A DNA stretch of 64,000 nt from Clostridia bacterium. GTDB taxonomy: Bacteria > Bacillota > Clostridia > UMGS1810. Below, one piece after another: positions 7,850 through 16,704 of the stretch. The notes under the pieces are model-generated. The model was given only the letters and a program-made list of their open reading frames with translations, had not been told where the DNA came from and made no database searches. The stretch is from the NCBI GenBank assembly GCA_017621495.1, contig JAGATB010000005.1, forward strand, positions 1 to 64,000, written 5' to 3'. Each line of letters starts with the position of its first letter. Position 1 is the stretch's first letter. The position numbers and the translations under genes were made by a program.

Positions 7850-9146
7850 TTACAGTAAGCACCTCACTTTTTAATGGTAATTTCAATGAATACAATGAAA
7901 GGCAAAGAAGTATCCACGTATGCTCAAACCTCAAAGTATTTAAGAAAAATATTGATACAACAAATGATATCAACGGAATATGATTTTTTTTAGTGTCCAT
8001 ATTTTTTATTTTGGATTTTATAGCAGTAAAACAAACATAAAAATAAGCTATCCACAAAACACATCCAAAAATTCCAAAATGATACCAATATTCAATATAA
8101 GTATTGTGTGCTGCTTTTCTTAAAGAATGAGCATTGTATCCTTTTCCAAAAAGCATAATTTTCACATCATCGATTATATAATAAAAATACTCTTTCCACA
8201 AAGCGGTTCTTCCTGTGGTAATATTTCCTGTAGCACTGTCTGTTTCAAATCTTCTCATAATATTTTGAACAATTCCCAAATTTAAATAACGATCAATCAT
8301 TATAAAAAGCATACTCAACATAACACCAAAAATTATTCTCTTGATTGAATTTTTATCGTTTTTTAAAAAATAAATTGCGTAAATTACAGCAATCATAATA
8401 ACATAGCTTTTTGAATAAGTAAAAAAGCCTACTACTGTAAGAAACAAAACAAGAAAAAGATTTTTAATACCTAAATTGTTTTTTGTGCCGAACAAAATTG
8501 CTGAAACAATTATACAAACCGACAGTGAGAAAAAATTCGGATCATACGAGAGTCCTGCATAACGAATTATATCATACCTATTTTCTTGCGTTGTATAATT
8601 ATCGATAACAAGATAATCTATATTGCTTATTGCAGCAAGTGATGGTATCTGTGAAGCAAACATACCCATTACAGCTGAAATTACAAATCCAATAAGATAC
8701 CACTTAAATACCTCTTGAAAATCCTCTTCTTTTATTATTGAACATACAACTCCCATAAGCAAAAAAAATACTATACTTATAATATCTCCAAGTTTAAAAT
8801 CTACTGTTGTGTCATAGAACAGTATACAATATCCTAACAGTAAACAAGTAACAACCATAAAAGCCTTATTAATTTTAGCTTGAAATATAATTTTAAAAAT
8901 GTATATAACTGCTACTATTACAATAAGACTTATTGCATTATAAACTATTATATAAGAAAATGCACTGAACAAGAAGAGCATGCAAGTAGCTGTTTTTAGA
9001 TCAGCAAAAAATATCATTGCACACACCATTAATACTGAAACTAAAACCAACAAATTATTATTTAGAACATAACTAAAAAACACAGCAAATACCAACAATA
9101 ACGTAGTAAATATATAATATTTATTTATTGGTTTTGTTCCTTCCAT
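7815..9146 (-). CDS. Wzy-like O-antigen/capsule polymerase
   Basis: The 443-residue membrane protein has about 10-12 transmembrane helices and a large outer loop in the second half containing RYAGLSYDPNFFS and the HNTYIEYWYHFGI region, typical of the O-antigen ligase/polymerase family. It would join flipped repeat units on the outer face. AAAAAAGGAG lies nine bases before the ATG; that ribosome site overlaps the end of a decayed glycosyltransferase gene just upstream. Confidence 0.75.
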   Translation of the reverse strand: MEGTKPINKYYIFTTLLLVFAVFFSYVLNNNLLVLVSVLMVCAMIFFADLKTATCMLFLFSAFSYIIVYNAISLIVIVAVIYIFKIIFQAKINKAFMVVTCLLLGYCILFYDTTVDFKLGDIISIVFFLLMGVVCSIIKEEDFQEVFKWYLIGFVISAVMGMFASQIPSLAAISNIDYLVIDNYTTQENRYDIIRYAGLSYDPNFFSLSVCIIVSAILFGTKNNLGIKNLFLVLFLTVVGFFTYSKSYVIMIAVIYAIYFLKNDKNSIKRIIFGVMLSMLFIMIDRYLNLGIVQNIMRRFETDSATGNITTGRTALWKEYFYYIIDDVKIMLFGKGYNAHSLRKAAHNTYIEYWYHFGIFGCVLWIAYFYVCFTAIKSKIKNMDTKKNHIPLISFVVSIFFLNTLRFEHTWILLCLSLYSLKLPLKSEVLTVNDNIKYNSSGV

Positions 9147-9150
9147 GTGT

Positions 9151-9353
9151 TTAAAACTCCTTTTTTAACATATCATCAAATTGTTTTATAACTATATCGT
9201 TATTACACTTAATATTCCTTAATTCTTTTGATTTTTGTCGTACTATATCAAAACAGAACTACCCGACACTTGTGCGACGGTAGTTAACAGCACATTTATT
9301 ATAGCTAAAAATAATGCGTTCCTAACAGTTTTGTTTTTTGTAAACATTTTCAT
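9151..9353 (-). pseudogene. Decayed glycosyltransferase remnant
   Basis: This 250-bp gap in an otherwise tightly packed operon contains two overlapping scraps. A 36-codon frame (9243-9353) starts at an ATG preceded by GGAAGG and soon stops. A second frame (9151-9258) has no start and ends with a segment reading LRNIKCNNDIVIKQFDDML. That end resembles the C-terminus of the upstream family 4 transferase (LQNKEFNNAEIIANFDKII), so it looks like the tail of a deleted paralogous glycosyltransferase. Confidence 0.5.
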
Positions 9354-9405
9354 TAGTTATCCTTCCGTTTTAATATGTTGTACAATAGCTATCCTTTAAA
9401 TGTTT

Positions 9406-10581
9406 TCAGAAAATAATTTTATCAAAGTTTGCGATAATTTCAGCATTGTTGAATTCTTTATTTTGCAACGTATGTTTTATTTCGTTTAATAAACGAGGAT
9501 TACTTAACACCTTTTCCATTGCTTTTGTTATTCCTTCAAGGCTGTTTTCGCACACAATACCATTACCGCTTTTTATTATCATTTCATCGGTAGATGTAGT
9601 TTGAGTTGCAATAACAGGTACTCCCAGGCATGCAGCTTCATCAAACACCATGGGGGCAGCTTCATGATAAGAAGGGAGCAAAAACAAATCAGCATTAACT
9701 ATGTATCTGTAAGGGTTGGTCTGATTTCCATAAAAGATTACTGTATCATCACTTAAACCGTTTTCTTTAACAAGATTTTTTAAAACCTTTTCCTGATCTC
9801 CGCTTCCAATAATATGATACTTTACTTTATAACCTTTATTTATGCATTGATTTACAGCATAAATTGCTCGTTCAATTCCTTTTTCTTCTGCTAAGCGGGC
9901 AACTGTTACAATATTTAAATATTCTTCATCATACATGAAAGCACATTTTGAAAGTTCTTTTATTTTTTCATAGTTATTGCAATTTCTCAAAGATTTACAT
10001 TTATCTGCAAGCTCAGGCAAACATTTCACAAACGATGCTCTTGTACCTTCAGAACAAGCGACAATCGTATCAAATTTACTGTAAATACTTTTGCTGAAAG
10101 CATTGTTGGCACCACAAAGCTCAAAATCACAATGCAACCAAGTTATTTTTTTCTTTGCTTTAACCCTTTTTAATACAAATTCATTGCAACCTCCATAAGT
10201 ATTTTTTTGCGGGCACTCATGCAAATATGAAATCGCACAATCAAAAGAGCCTATTTTTCTTTGAAAAATATTCATCAAAGGAATAACCCTACTTCTTCCA
10301 ACAACACGGATTAACATTGCCCAAGCAGCTCTGTTGATATAAAACCACTGATGATTTTTCAATTCACCCTGCGAAAATCCCAAATATTTATATGGAGATT
10401 TAAGACCTATAATATTTATATTTTCAGGGAAAATATCGCAATATTCCTTTTTGAATGCAAAGCTTAAAACTGTTATTTCGTATTTATCGTGAATTTCATT
10501 AATCAGATTAATGAGGCTGGTCTGCACACCACCAGTCTGAAGATTATTAATCACAAACAGTAGCTTCTTTTTATCTGCCAT
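9406..10581 (-). CDS. Family 4 glycosyltransferase (GT-B)
   Basis: The 391-residue protein begins KKLLFVINNLQTGGVQTSLINL, the donor/acceptor groove start of GT4 enzymes. It has IVTVARLAEEKGIERAI near residue 225 and the retaining-transferase EX7E motif within SYHEAAPMVFDEAACLGVP near 303-320. It would transfer a sugar from a nucleotide donor to the lipid-linked intermediate with retention. A relic of a related gene follows directly downstream. Confidence 0.85.
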   Translation of the reverse strand: MADKKKLLFVINNLQTGGVQTSLINLINEIHDKYEITVLSFAFKKEYCDIFPENINIIGLKSPYKYLGFSQGELKNHQWFYINRAAWAMLIRVVGRSRVIPLMNIFQRKIGSFDCAISYLHECPQKNTYGGCNEFVLKRVKAKKKITWLHCDFELCGANNAFSKSIYSKFDTIVACSEGTRASFVKCLPELADKCKSLRNCNNYEKIKELSKCAFMYDEEYLNIVTVARLAEEKGIERAIYAVNQCINKGYKVKYHIIGSGDQEKVLKNLVKENGLSDDTVIFYGNQTNPYRYIVNADLFLLPSYHEAAPMVFDEAACLGVPVIATQTTSTDEMIIKSGNGIVCENSLEGITKAMEKVLSNPRLLNEIKHTLQNKEFNNAEIIANFDKIIF

Positions 10582-10602
10582 TTAAAAATCACCTTTCAAA
10601 AT

Positions 10603-11433
10603 CTATAATGCTTTAAAATTAGCAATTTCAATTCCGTATTCTTTATACTTTTTAAGAGTGTCCGAAGAAGAAGTATAATTATACTCCTTTACCCTTTCAG
10701 TTGAAATATTACCAAAGCACTCATGTTCGCTGTCAGTTGCTGGATGAAAAACAACCTCGATCAAATCCTTTTTACTTTTTATAAGCGCATCAACAAGAAT
10801 ATTACCTTCTGTTTTGCTTATTTTATTAAAACTTGCTATACGTGCATTTGGCATTTTAAATTGTTTCCTTATTCTCGTAAACCAAAGTTCAAAAAAATTT
10901 TTAACCAAAAATTCCCTTATTGTTTGTTTTGTGCCAAGATTTATTTTATCATAATAAACTCTTTGAAATGTTCTCGTGGCAGCTATTGAATACTTTTTTG
11001 CAACCTTTGCAAAAACAGGAAAAGTTCTTATAGAAAGCGAAGAATTCTCATGCGTATTCCAATAGTCCGCATCACCACAAGCATCCTTAAAAAGCTCATA
11101 TTGTGCACAAAGCTCTTTTTCCAAATCGCACTCCTTTATAAGACCTTTTGCAAATCTTCTCTTGAAGTCACCAACAGGATAAAATGTTCCGTCTTTTCTT
11201 ATAAGTGTGGGAATTTCTTCACGAGAAAGAATAGACCTTCCTGTTGTCACATTAAAATGTATACCAACTGAAATGTGAGGAAATTTCTTTCTTAAATCAT
11301 ATGCATTATGAAATGTTTCCATATTAACCATAACATTTGTAGAGGAAATAAAATTGTTTTTAATTCCTGCATCTATCGCCTCATCAACTATATGACACAT
11401 TCCGTAATCATCAGCGGTTATAATAACTCTCAT
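10603..11433 (-). CDS. YdjC/ChbG-type carbohydrate deacetylase
   Basis: The 276-residue protein starts MRVIITADDYGMCHIVDEAI; the ADDYG motif (7-11) provides metal ligands of the YdjC-like deacetylase family, with further His residues in the HFN and NTHENSS segments. Known relatives remove N-acetyl groups from chitooligosaccharides or from hopanoid-type glycans (HpnK). Inside this operon it most likely de-N-acetylates an amino sugar of the growing glycan, giving it a free positively charged amine. The exact substrate is inferred from context. Confidence 0.75.
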   Translation of the reverse strand: MRVIITADDYGMCHIVDEAIDAGIKNNFISSTNVMVNMETFHNAYDLRKKFPHISVGIHFNVTTGRSILSREEIPTLIRKDGTFYPVGDFKRRFAKGLIKECDLEKELCAQYELFKDACGDADYWNTHENSSLSIRTFPVFAKVAKKYSIAATRTFQRVYYDKINLGTKQTIREFLVKNFFELWFTRIRKQFKMPNARIASFNKISKTEGNILVDALIKSKKDLIEVVFHPATDSEHECFGNISTERVKEYNYTSSSDTLKKYKEYGIEIANFKAL

Positions 11434-11449
11434 AATACTCTCCCAATCA

Positions 11450-12241
11450 TTATAAATTTTTAAATTCTCTATATCCCTCTCGCATAAGCATTAATATATC
11501 TTTAAATCCAAACTCTTTGGTAAGATTCCTCATCTGAAAAGAATAATAATACACCAAAACATGTTTTAAAACAGGGAAACAATTTGCAATCAAAACGCCT
11601 TTATCCCTAAAATATTTTTCGGTATATCCCTTAAACCATGAAGAGTCCTCTTGCTTTACATCAGCAATTACAATCGGGCAATAATACATCTTTAGCTTTT
11701 TTTTGAAAGCATCTCTTATAAAAAGAGAATCCTCACCCGAACTATATCTTGCACCGCCACCGTAAAGAACAGAAAATGAAAGACATGCTTTTTCCAGTGA
11801 AGAACGTTTAAAAGCAATTCTTGCTGCCCCGTATCTCATTGAATTAAAGATATGCAATCTTTTAAACTTAGTAACCGGTGTTCTTCCGGGCGTAAAGCGA
11901 TTAAGATAGTTAAGATTGAATACTATCATATCTGCATCGGGCTTCCTTTTAAATGCTTCTAACACAATTTTTTCGTAATTATCAACATATATCATATCTT
12001 CATCAGCCGATAAAAGATACTCACCGCTTGCATTCATAAGTGCCTTATTTCTGTTTTTTCCTACACCTCGGTCTGCTGTTGAAACAAGCTTTACTTTGCT
12101 TCCGTCATCCTCAGTATATTCACGATAAGAGTATTCATCAAACTGATTTGCAAGAACTGCATCAGTATGTAAATTCATTTTTTTATAAAGTGAATCATCA
12201 ATTTGATTCATACATGCAACAAGAACTTCTACTCTGCTCAT
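11450..12241 (-). CDS. Glycosyltransferase family 2-like protein
   Basis: The 263-residue protein has an unusual N-terminus (SRVEVLVACMNQIDDSLYKKMNL) followed by GVGKNRNKALMNASGEYLLSADEDMIYVD, in which the ADEDM run near residue 80 replaces the usual DxD. This matches a subgroup of GT-A transferases common in Firmicutes capsule loci that lack the canonical DDGS start. It lies between the deacetylase and LicD genes with short gaps, so it acts in the same pathway. Donor and acceptor are unknown. Confidence 0.7.
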   Translation of the reverse strand: MSRVEVLVACMNQIDDSLYKKMNLHTDAVLANQFDEYSYREYTEDDGSKVKLVSTADRGVGKNRNKALMNASGEYLLSADEDMIYVDNYEKIVLEAFKRKPDADMIVFNLNYLNRFTPGRTPVTKFKRLHIFNSMRYGAARIAFKRSSLEKACLSFSVLYGGGARYSSGEDSLFIRDAFKKKLKMYYCPIVIADVKQEDSSWFKGYTEKYFRDKGVLIANCFPVLKHVLVYYYSFQMRNLTKEFGFKDILMLMREGYREFKNL

Positions 12242-12255
12242 TCTTATCCTCCGTT

Positions 12256-13137
12256 TTAAAACAGGTATTTTCTGTCAATTGCAGGTTCTTTTTTTAGATA
12301 ATCCTTATAATCCTTTTCAGTATCCCACACACTTGCGTGCTGAAATCTTTTTATTTCATCAATGCTTGGAATCTGCATATAATCTCCAAAACGTTCTGCA
12401 AGATAATCTTCTACCCTGTTTGGCACGCAAAGCTCATAATTTTCAAAAGGAACTCGCTTTGTGCTGTCAATAAGCTTGCGTTCATATCTTCCGTTTTTAA
12501 ATGTTGCTCTTCCCAAGAAATGACAATAATATTTTGAAGGCTCGTTCCTGTATTTATATACCTGTTTTAAAGCAAACTTTACCAGGAATAACCTTGGCGA
12601 GATCTTTAATACCTTAAGTACTGTACGCAGTAAAAAACCGTATCTTGTTAAATCTTTTGTGCACTGTGTTTTTGCAACTATATATTTTGACCAAACATAT
12701 TGATTAATTCTCTTAAAAAAATTATCCGGGCAAACATGAAGAACAAAAATATCAATATAAACTGAATGTGTTATTTTATACTCAACCAATTGGGGTTCAA
12801 TAAATGTTGTATTTTTTGCTCTGACTTTTCCAATTGTAATCATATTATCGAATTCACCAAATGGTTCTACTACGAATTTTTCATGATCTCCTTTTTCATT
12901 AAAAAGCTTTACAAATTTCTCATAATTGTCCGGAGTCATAAACATATCCAAATCGTCATCCCATGGGATAAACCCTTCGTGCCTGACTGCACCAAGAGCC
13001 GAACCTCCCATTAAACAATATTCAATATTATTTTCTTCACAAAATTTATCGACATATACTGCAATTTCAAGTATCTTGTCTTGTAATTCCAAAATTCCCC
13101 AATCATTCGAAAGATTGTTCCGCATATACTTATACAT
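12256..13137 (-). CDS. LicD family phosphotransferase-like protein
   Basis: This is the second LicD protein of the operon, 293 residues, with LMGGSALGAVRHEGFIPWDDD (42-62) and the acidic metal site DDDLD (60-64). It lies directly downstream of the cytidylyltransferase gene, the expected source of its CDP-activated donor. Sequence outside the core differs from the first LicD (6026-6841), so the two probably decorate different positions or use different acceptors. Confidence 0.8.
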   Translation of the reverse strand: MYKYMRNNLSNDWGILELQDKILEIAVYVDKFCEENNIEYCLMGGSALGAVRHEGFIPWDDDLDMFMTPDNYEKFVKLFNEKGDHEKFVVEPFGEFDNMITIGKVRAKNTTFIEPQLVEYKITHSVYIDIFVLHVCPDNFFKRINQYVWSKYIVAKTQCTKDLTRYGFLLRTVLKVLKISPRLFLVKFALKQVYKYRNEPSKYYCHFLGRATFKNGRYERKLIDSTKRVPFENYELCVPNRVEDYLAERFGDYMQIPSIDEIKRFQHASVWDTEKDYKDYLKKEPAIDRKYLF

Positions 13138-13157
13138 ATTGGTACTCCTTTATGTAA

Positions 13158-13574
13158 TCACTTTTTTAATTTTTCTGTCAGCATTGTTGAACTTATACCA
13201 TCCGTATGCGGAAGATAAACTATCTCTACACCACTTTGGGCAAACTGCTTCTCAAACTCAGTCCATTCCGGCGTTCCCTGCCAATCAGAGCCTACAAACA
13301 TTTTGTCAAATTTATACTTTTGCCATGCACCAAACTTATCTTTATCAGGTTGTATCACAACTTCATCAACATATCTTATTGCTTTAACGATTTCCATTCT
13401 CTGCTCAAGCGGAATAACAGGCGTTTTGTTCTTGTTTTTTTGAACAAGCTCGTCCGTTGACACTCCGACAATAAGATAATCGCACTGCTCCTTTGCCCTT
13501 CTTAAAATATTAAGATGACCTATATGAAACATATCAAATACACCTGTTGTATAACCGATTTTATATTTAGACAT
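13158..13574 (-). CDS. Cytidylyltransferase, TagD/GCT-like
   Basis: The protein has the nucleotidyltransferase motif GVFDMFHIGH (residues 11-20) and a C-terminal ISSTMLTE segment in place of the RTxGISTT motif. Glycerol-3-phosphate and related cytidylyltransferases of this size (about 130-140 residues) make CDP-glycerol or similar donors. The ATG at 13574 is chosen because the only longer start is a TTG inside the upstream gene. Two LicD proteins in the same operon would use the product. CDP-glycerol is the most likely product by family, but CDP-choline or another CDP-alcohol cannot be excluded. Confidence 0.8.
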   Translation of the reverse strand: MSKYKIGYTTGVFDMFHIGHLNILRRAKEQCDYLIVGVSTDELVQKNKNKTPVIPLEQRMEIVKAIRYVDEVVIQPDKDKFGAWQKYKFDKMFVGSDWQGTPEWTEFEKQFAQSGVEIVYLPHTDGISSTMLTEKLKK

Positions 13575-14640
13575 TCTCTTCACAACCAATCTCTAAAGAT
13601 TTTTTTACATATTCCTTTACTTCTTCTATTCTATCGCATGCCTTAAGCTGTTTTCTTTTAAACGGCATTTCAAAAATTCCTTTAAGTGTGCCCAAACCAT
13701 AGCTCACATGAAGGAGCAAAAATATAATAGGCATAACCGGCGTAAATAGATGAAAACCATCATTTATAGCAGTGATTACTGTATTACCCACTGCAAAAAG
13801 TGCATATAACCCCCACATCAGCGACGCAAGCTGCCATATTCCAAAGCATGACAAAAACGCTGTAAGAATAATTCCTAGAACAAATGCACACGGAACAAGA
13901 TGGAAAACGGAAATACATCCGGGACAAACACCAAGGGTGAGCCCTATCCAATATCCATTGCCAAATTTTTGATTAATCATTCTTTTCAAACTGCTTCTTG
14001 CATACTGATAAGAAACTGCTTCCGGGTCGAAGCATAGTTTATAACCCGCCTGTCGTATGCGATAATGAACTTCATTATCTTCTGTACGGGCAAGATTTTC
14101 ATTAAATCCACCCACCTTTGCAAATACCTCTCTTCTATATGCAGTGTGCGACATTGTATTTACATAGTTTTTTTTAATCCCCCTTCTACAAACATTTATG
14201 CCACTTCCAAACATCGAATTATCTGTTTTAAGTAAAAGGTTTCCCCAAGAATCATCATTTTCATAAATGCTTGAGCACGGACCCCCGGCAACAAATTCGC
14301 CTAACTCTATATTTTTCATTCTATTTTCAATAAAATTTGGTGGCATATATGCATGTGCATCAATGCGGACTATTACTTCTTCATTTGCACTCATTATAGC
14401 TTCATTCCATCCGGCTGCCTGAATTCTGCTGATATTGTCAGCAATAACTACATTTTTAAAATCATGATCTGAATTTTGAAAATCATTCATGATTTTAATT
14501 GTATTGTCTGTTGACATACTATTTATTAGAACAATTTCTGTCAATTCATGAGGGTATGTCTGTTTTGTAATATTATCAAGCAAGCGTCCAAGAAACTTTT
14601 CCTCATTATAAGCTACCACACAAAGTGAAACCGTCATCAT
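13567..14640 (-). CDS. Membrane-anchored family 2 glycosyltransferase (ExoA-like)
   Basis: The 357-residue protein begins VSLCVVAYNEEKFLGRLLDNI and has the RIDAHAYMPPNF segment (metal-binding DAH) typical of succinoglycan ExoA-type transferases. It carries three or four membrane helices in the C-terminal third (about 240-320) that hold it at the inner face of the membrane. It overlaps the preceding gene by four bases and the following start by eight, indicating tight coupling. It probably adds an early sugar to the primed lipid carrier. Confidence 0.85.
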   Translation of the reverse strand: MMTVSLCVVAYNEEKFLGRLLDNITKQTYPHELTEIVLINSMSTDNTIKIMNDFQNSDHDFKNVVIADNISRIQAAGWNEAIMSANEEVIVRIDAHAYMPPNFIENRMKNIELGEFVAGGPCSSIYENDDSWGNLLLKTDNSMFGSGINVCRRGIKKNYVNTMSHTAYRREVFAKVGGFNENLARTEDNEVHYRIRQAGYKLCFDPEAVSYQYARSSLKRMINQKFGNGYWIGLTLGVCPGCISVFHLVPCAFVLGIILTAFLSCFGIWQLASLMWGLYALFAVGNTVITAINDGFHLFTPVMPIIFLLLHVSYGLGTLKGIFEMPFKRKQLKACDRIEEVKEYVKKSLEIGCEENV

Positions 14641-15380
14641 ATTTTTTGCACCTCTTTGGATTTTCGATTATCTATTTCTAATTCGTGATGATATTCCTTC
14701 CCCAATACCGCAAAGAATGTCATAAACATAATTTTTATATCTCCCCAAAAGCTGAACTGTTCAATCTCCTTAAGATTATAGTACATTTTAGCAGGAAGAA
14801 TTTGTTCAGTATAAACTTTATCTATATCTTCTACATTGTCCAGCAGTTCTGCTTCGTCCTTAAAATATATACTTGCAAGACTTGTAACACCTGCCGGAAG
14901 AAGCAGCGTTGCCATCATTTCAGGTGTATATGCTTCTACATATTTGAGACTCTCGGGGCGTGTTCCTACAAAAGTCATAGTTCCGCGGAAAACATCTATA
15001 AGTTGACTTATTTCATCAAGCCTATATTTACGTACTGCTCTGCCAACACGGGTAATTCTCATATCGTCGTTTATGGTAACCTGGGAACCTCTGTCTGCCC
15101 CCTGCACCATTGAACGAAATTTGAAAATACGAAACTTTCTATTGTATTGTGTTACTCTTATCTGTCTATAAAAAATCGGTCCTTCACTATCAATTTTTAT
15201 TGCAATTCCTAAAATTATAAACAGCGGCGAAAGCATAACCAGCATAATTGCAGATACAAAAATATCAAAAATTCTTTTAAAAAACAAACTTACTTTTTTT
15301 CTACTAAGAATATCATAATATTTTCTTACCTCTTCCGTCTGAAGTTCAATCGGAAGTTCTTCCCACTTTTTAAGTATCAT
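14637..15380 (-). CDS. Priming undecaprenyl-phosphate sugar-1-phosphate transferase
   Basis: This is a short (247-residue) bacterial sugar transferase: one membrane/re-entrant helix at about 40-62, the conserved IFKFRSM (85-91), RKYRLDEISQLIDVFRG and GTRPE motifs. It transfers a sugar phosphate from a UDP-sugar to undecaprenyl phosphate and so starts repeat-unit synthesis. It lacks the N-terminal multi-span region of WbaP, like PglC or EpsL. With the aminotransferase upstream, the first sugar may be an amino-deoxy sugar such as bacillosamine, but this is inference. Confidence 0.85.
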   Translation of the reverse strand: MILKKWEELPIELQTEEVRKYYDILSRKKVSLFFKRIFDIFVSAIMLVMLSPLFIILGIAIKIDSEGPIFYRQIRVTQYNRKFRIFKFRSMVQGADRGSQVTINDDMRITRVGRAVRKYRLDEISQLIDVFRGTMTFVGTRPESLKYVEAYTPEMMATLLLPAGVTSLASIYFKDEAELLDNVEDIDKVYTEQILPAKMYYNLKEIEQFSFWGDIKIMFMTFFAVLGKEYHHELEIDNRKSKEVQKI

Positions 15381-16618
15381 TTTATGTACCCCTTAAGAAT
15401 TTCAATATATTTTTCAATCACATACTCAACTTCCTCATCTGTTAAACATGTATGAAGTGGCAGAGAAATTTCATTTACAAAATGAGAATATGCATTGGGA
15501 TAATCAACTACATCAAAGCCGAGCTCTTTGTATGCCGTATGCATAGGAAGCGGTTTATAGTGTACGTTGCAAGCAACACCCTGTTCTGCCATTTTTATAA
15601 TAATTTCGTTTCTTTGCTCAGCATTAATACTTGGAATCCTTGTAAGATACAAGTGTCCCGATGACTGCCATTTATCTGAATAATGCCTGAGTGTTTCAAC
15701 ACCAAGAGGTTGTAAAGCACTATCATATTTTTCAATTATTTCTTTCCTTCTTTTAAGCATGTCCGGATAACGCTCAAGCTGCTTAAGCCCAATAGCTGCT
15801 GTAACATCCGTCATATTGCATTTATAATATGTACCGACAATATCATATTCCCAAGCACCAAGCTTCGTTTTAGCAAGTGCGTCTTTGCTTTGTCCATGCA
15901 ACGAATAGAGCTGGATTTGTCTGTAAATTTCTTCATCATCAATCCCGGACAATGTTCTCCAGGTAATTGCTCCTCCTTCTGCAGTAGTAAAATTTTTTAC
16001 TGCATGAAAAGAATAATTGGTGAAATCTGCGACTGAACCTACCATTGTACCCTTATATGATGCACCTAAAGCATGAGCTGCATCGGATATAACAGCAATT
16101 CTTCCAATAGATTTTTGAATACGGTGACCAAGCTCTGTATGCGATTCAGTATTGAATAACGTTTTTTTCTTTTCAACAATCTCAAAAATTTTGTCATAAT
16201 TACAAGGAATACCTGCAATATCTATGGGGATTATCGCCTTTGTACGCTCTGTTATTGAAGCCTCCAGCGCATCATAATCCATTTCCAATGAATTAGTCTG
16301 ACAATCAAGCATTACAAGTTTTGCACCAACATGACATATAACAGAAGCTGTCGCAGTATATGTATAAGCACAAGTTATAACTTCGTCACCTTCTCCTATA
16401 CCCAATAATCGCAGCGCAAGTTCTGCAGCCGCAGTCTGACTATTTAAACAAACCGTTTTATTTGTACCAACATATTCAGCCAGCATTTTTTCAAGCCTTT
16501 TTGTCTTTGGACCGGTAGTTATCCAACCGGACTTTAATGTGTCAATAACTTCATTAATTTCAGCATCTGTAATATCCGGTGGACTAAATGGAATTTGTTT
16601 TTTAGCTATATATGTCAT
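15377..16618 (-). CDS. DegT/DnrJ/EryC1/StrS sugar aminotransferase
   Basis: The 413-residue PLP enzyme has the family N-terminus (IPFSPPDITDAEINEVIDTLKSGWITTGPKTKRLE), the cofactor site SDAAHALGASYKG and the Schiff-base lysine in SFHAVKNFTTAEGG near residue 206. It converts a UDP- or dTDP-keto sugar to an amino sugar. No dehydratase making the keto sugar lies in this window, so that step must be encoded elsewhere. It is the first gene of the tightly packed polysaccharide run and overlaps the next gene by four bases. Confidence 0.85.
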   Translation of the reverse strand: MTYIAKKQIPFSPPDITDAEINEVIDTLKSGWITTGPKTKRLEKMLAEYVGTNKTVCLNSQTAAAELALRLLGIGEGDEVITCAYTYTATASVICHVGAKLVMLDCQTNSLEMDYDALEASITERTKAIIPIDIAGIPCNYDKIFEIVEKKKTLFNTESHTELGHRIQKSIGRIAVISDAAHALGASYKGTMVGSVADFTNYSFHAVKNFTTAEGGAITWRTLSGIDDEEIYRQIQLYSLHGQSKDALAKTKLGAWEYDIVGTYYKCNMTDVTAAIGLKQLERYPDMLKRRKEIIEKYDSALQPLGVETLRHYSDKWQSSGHLYLTRIPSINAEQRNEIIIKMAEQGVACNVHYKPLPMHTAYKELGFDVVDYPNAYSHFVNEISLPLHTCLTDEEVEYVIEKYIEILKGYIK

Positions 16619-16704
16619 TAGTTATATTCTCTCTTTCTATAATCTAATAAGTATTTTCTAACATCTATAGAACGAATGCTCGAATTGAGGGTAAAAAAAT
16701 ATGT

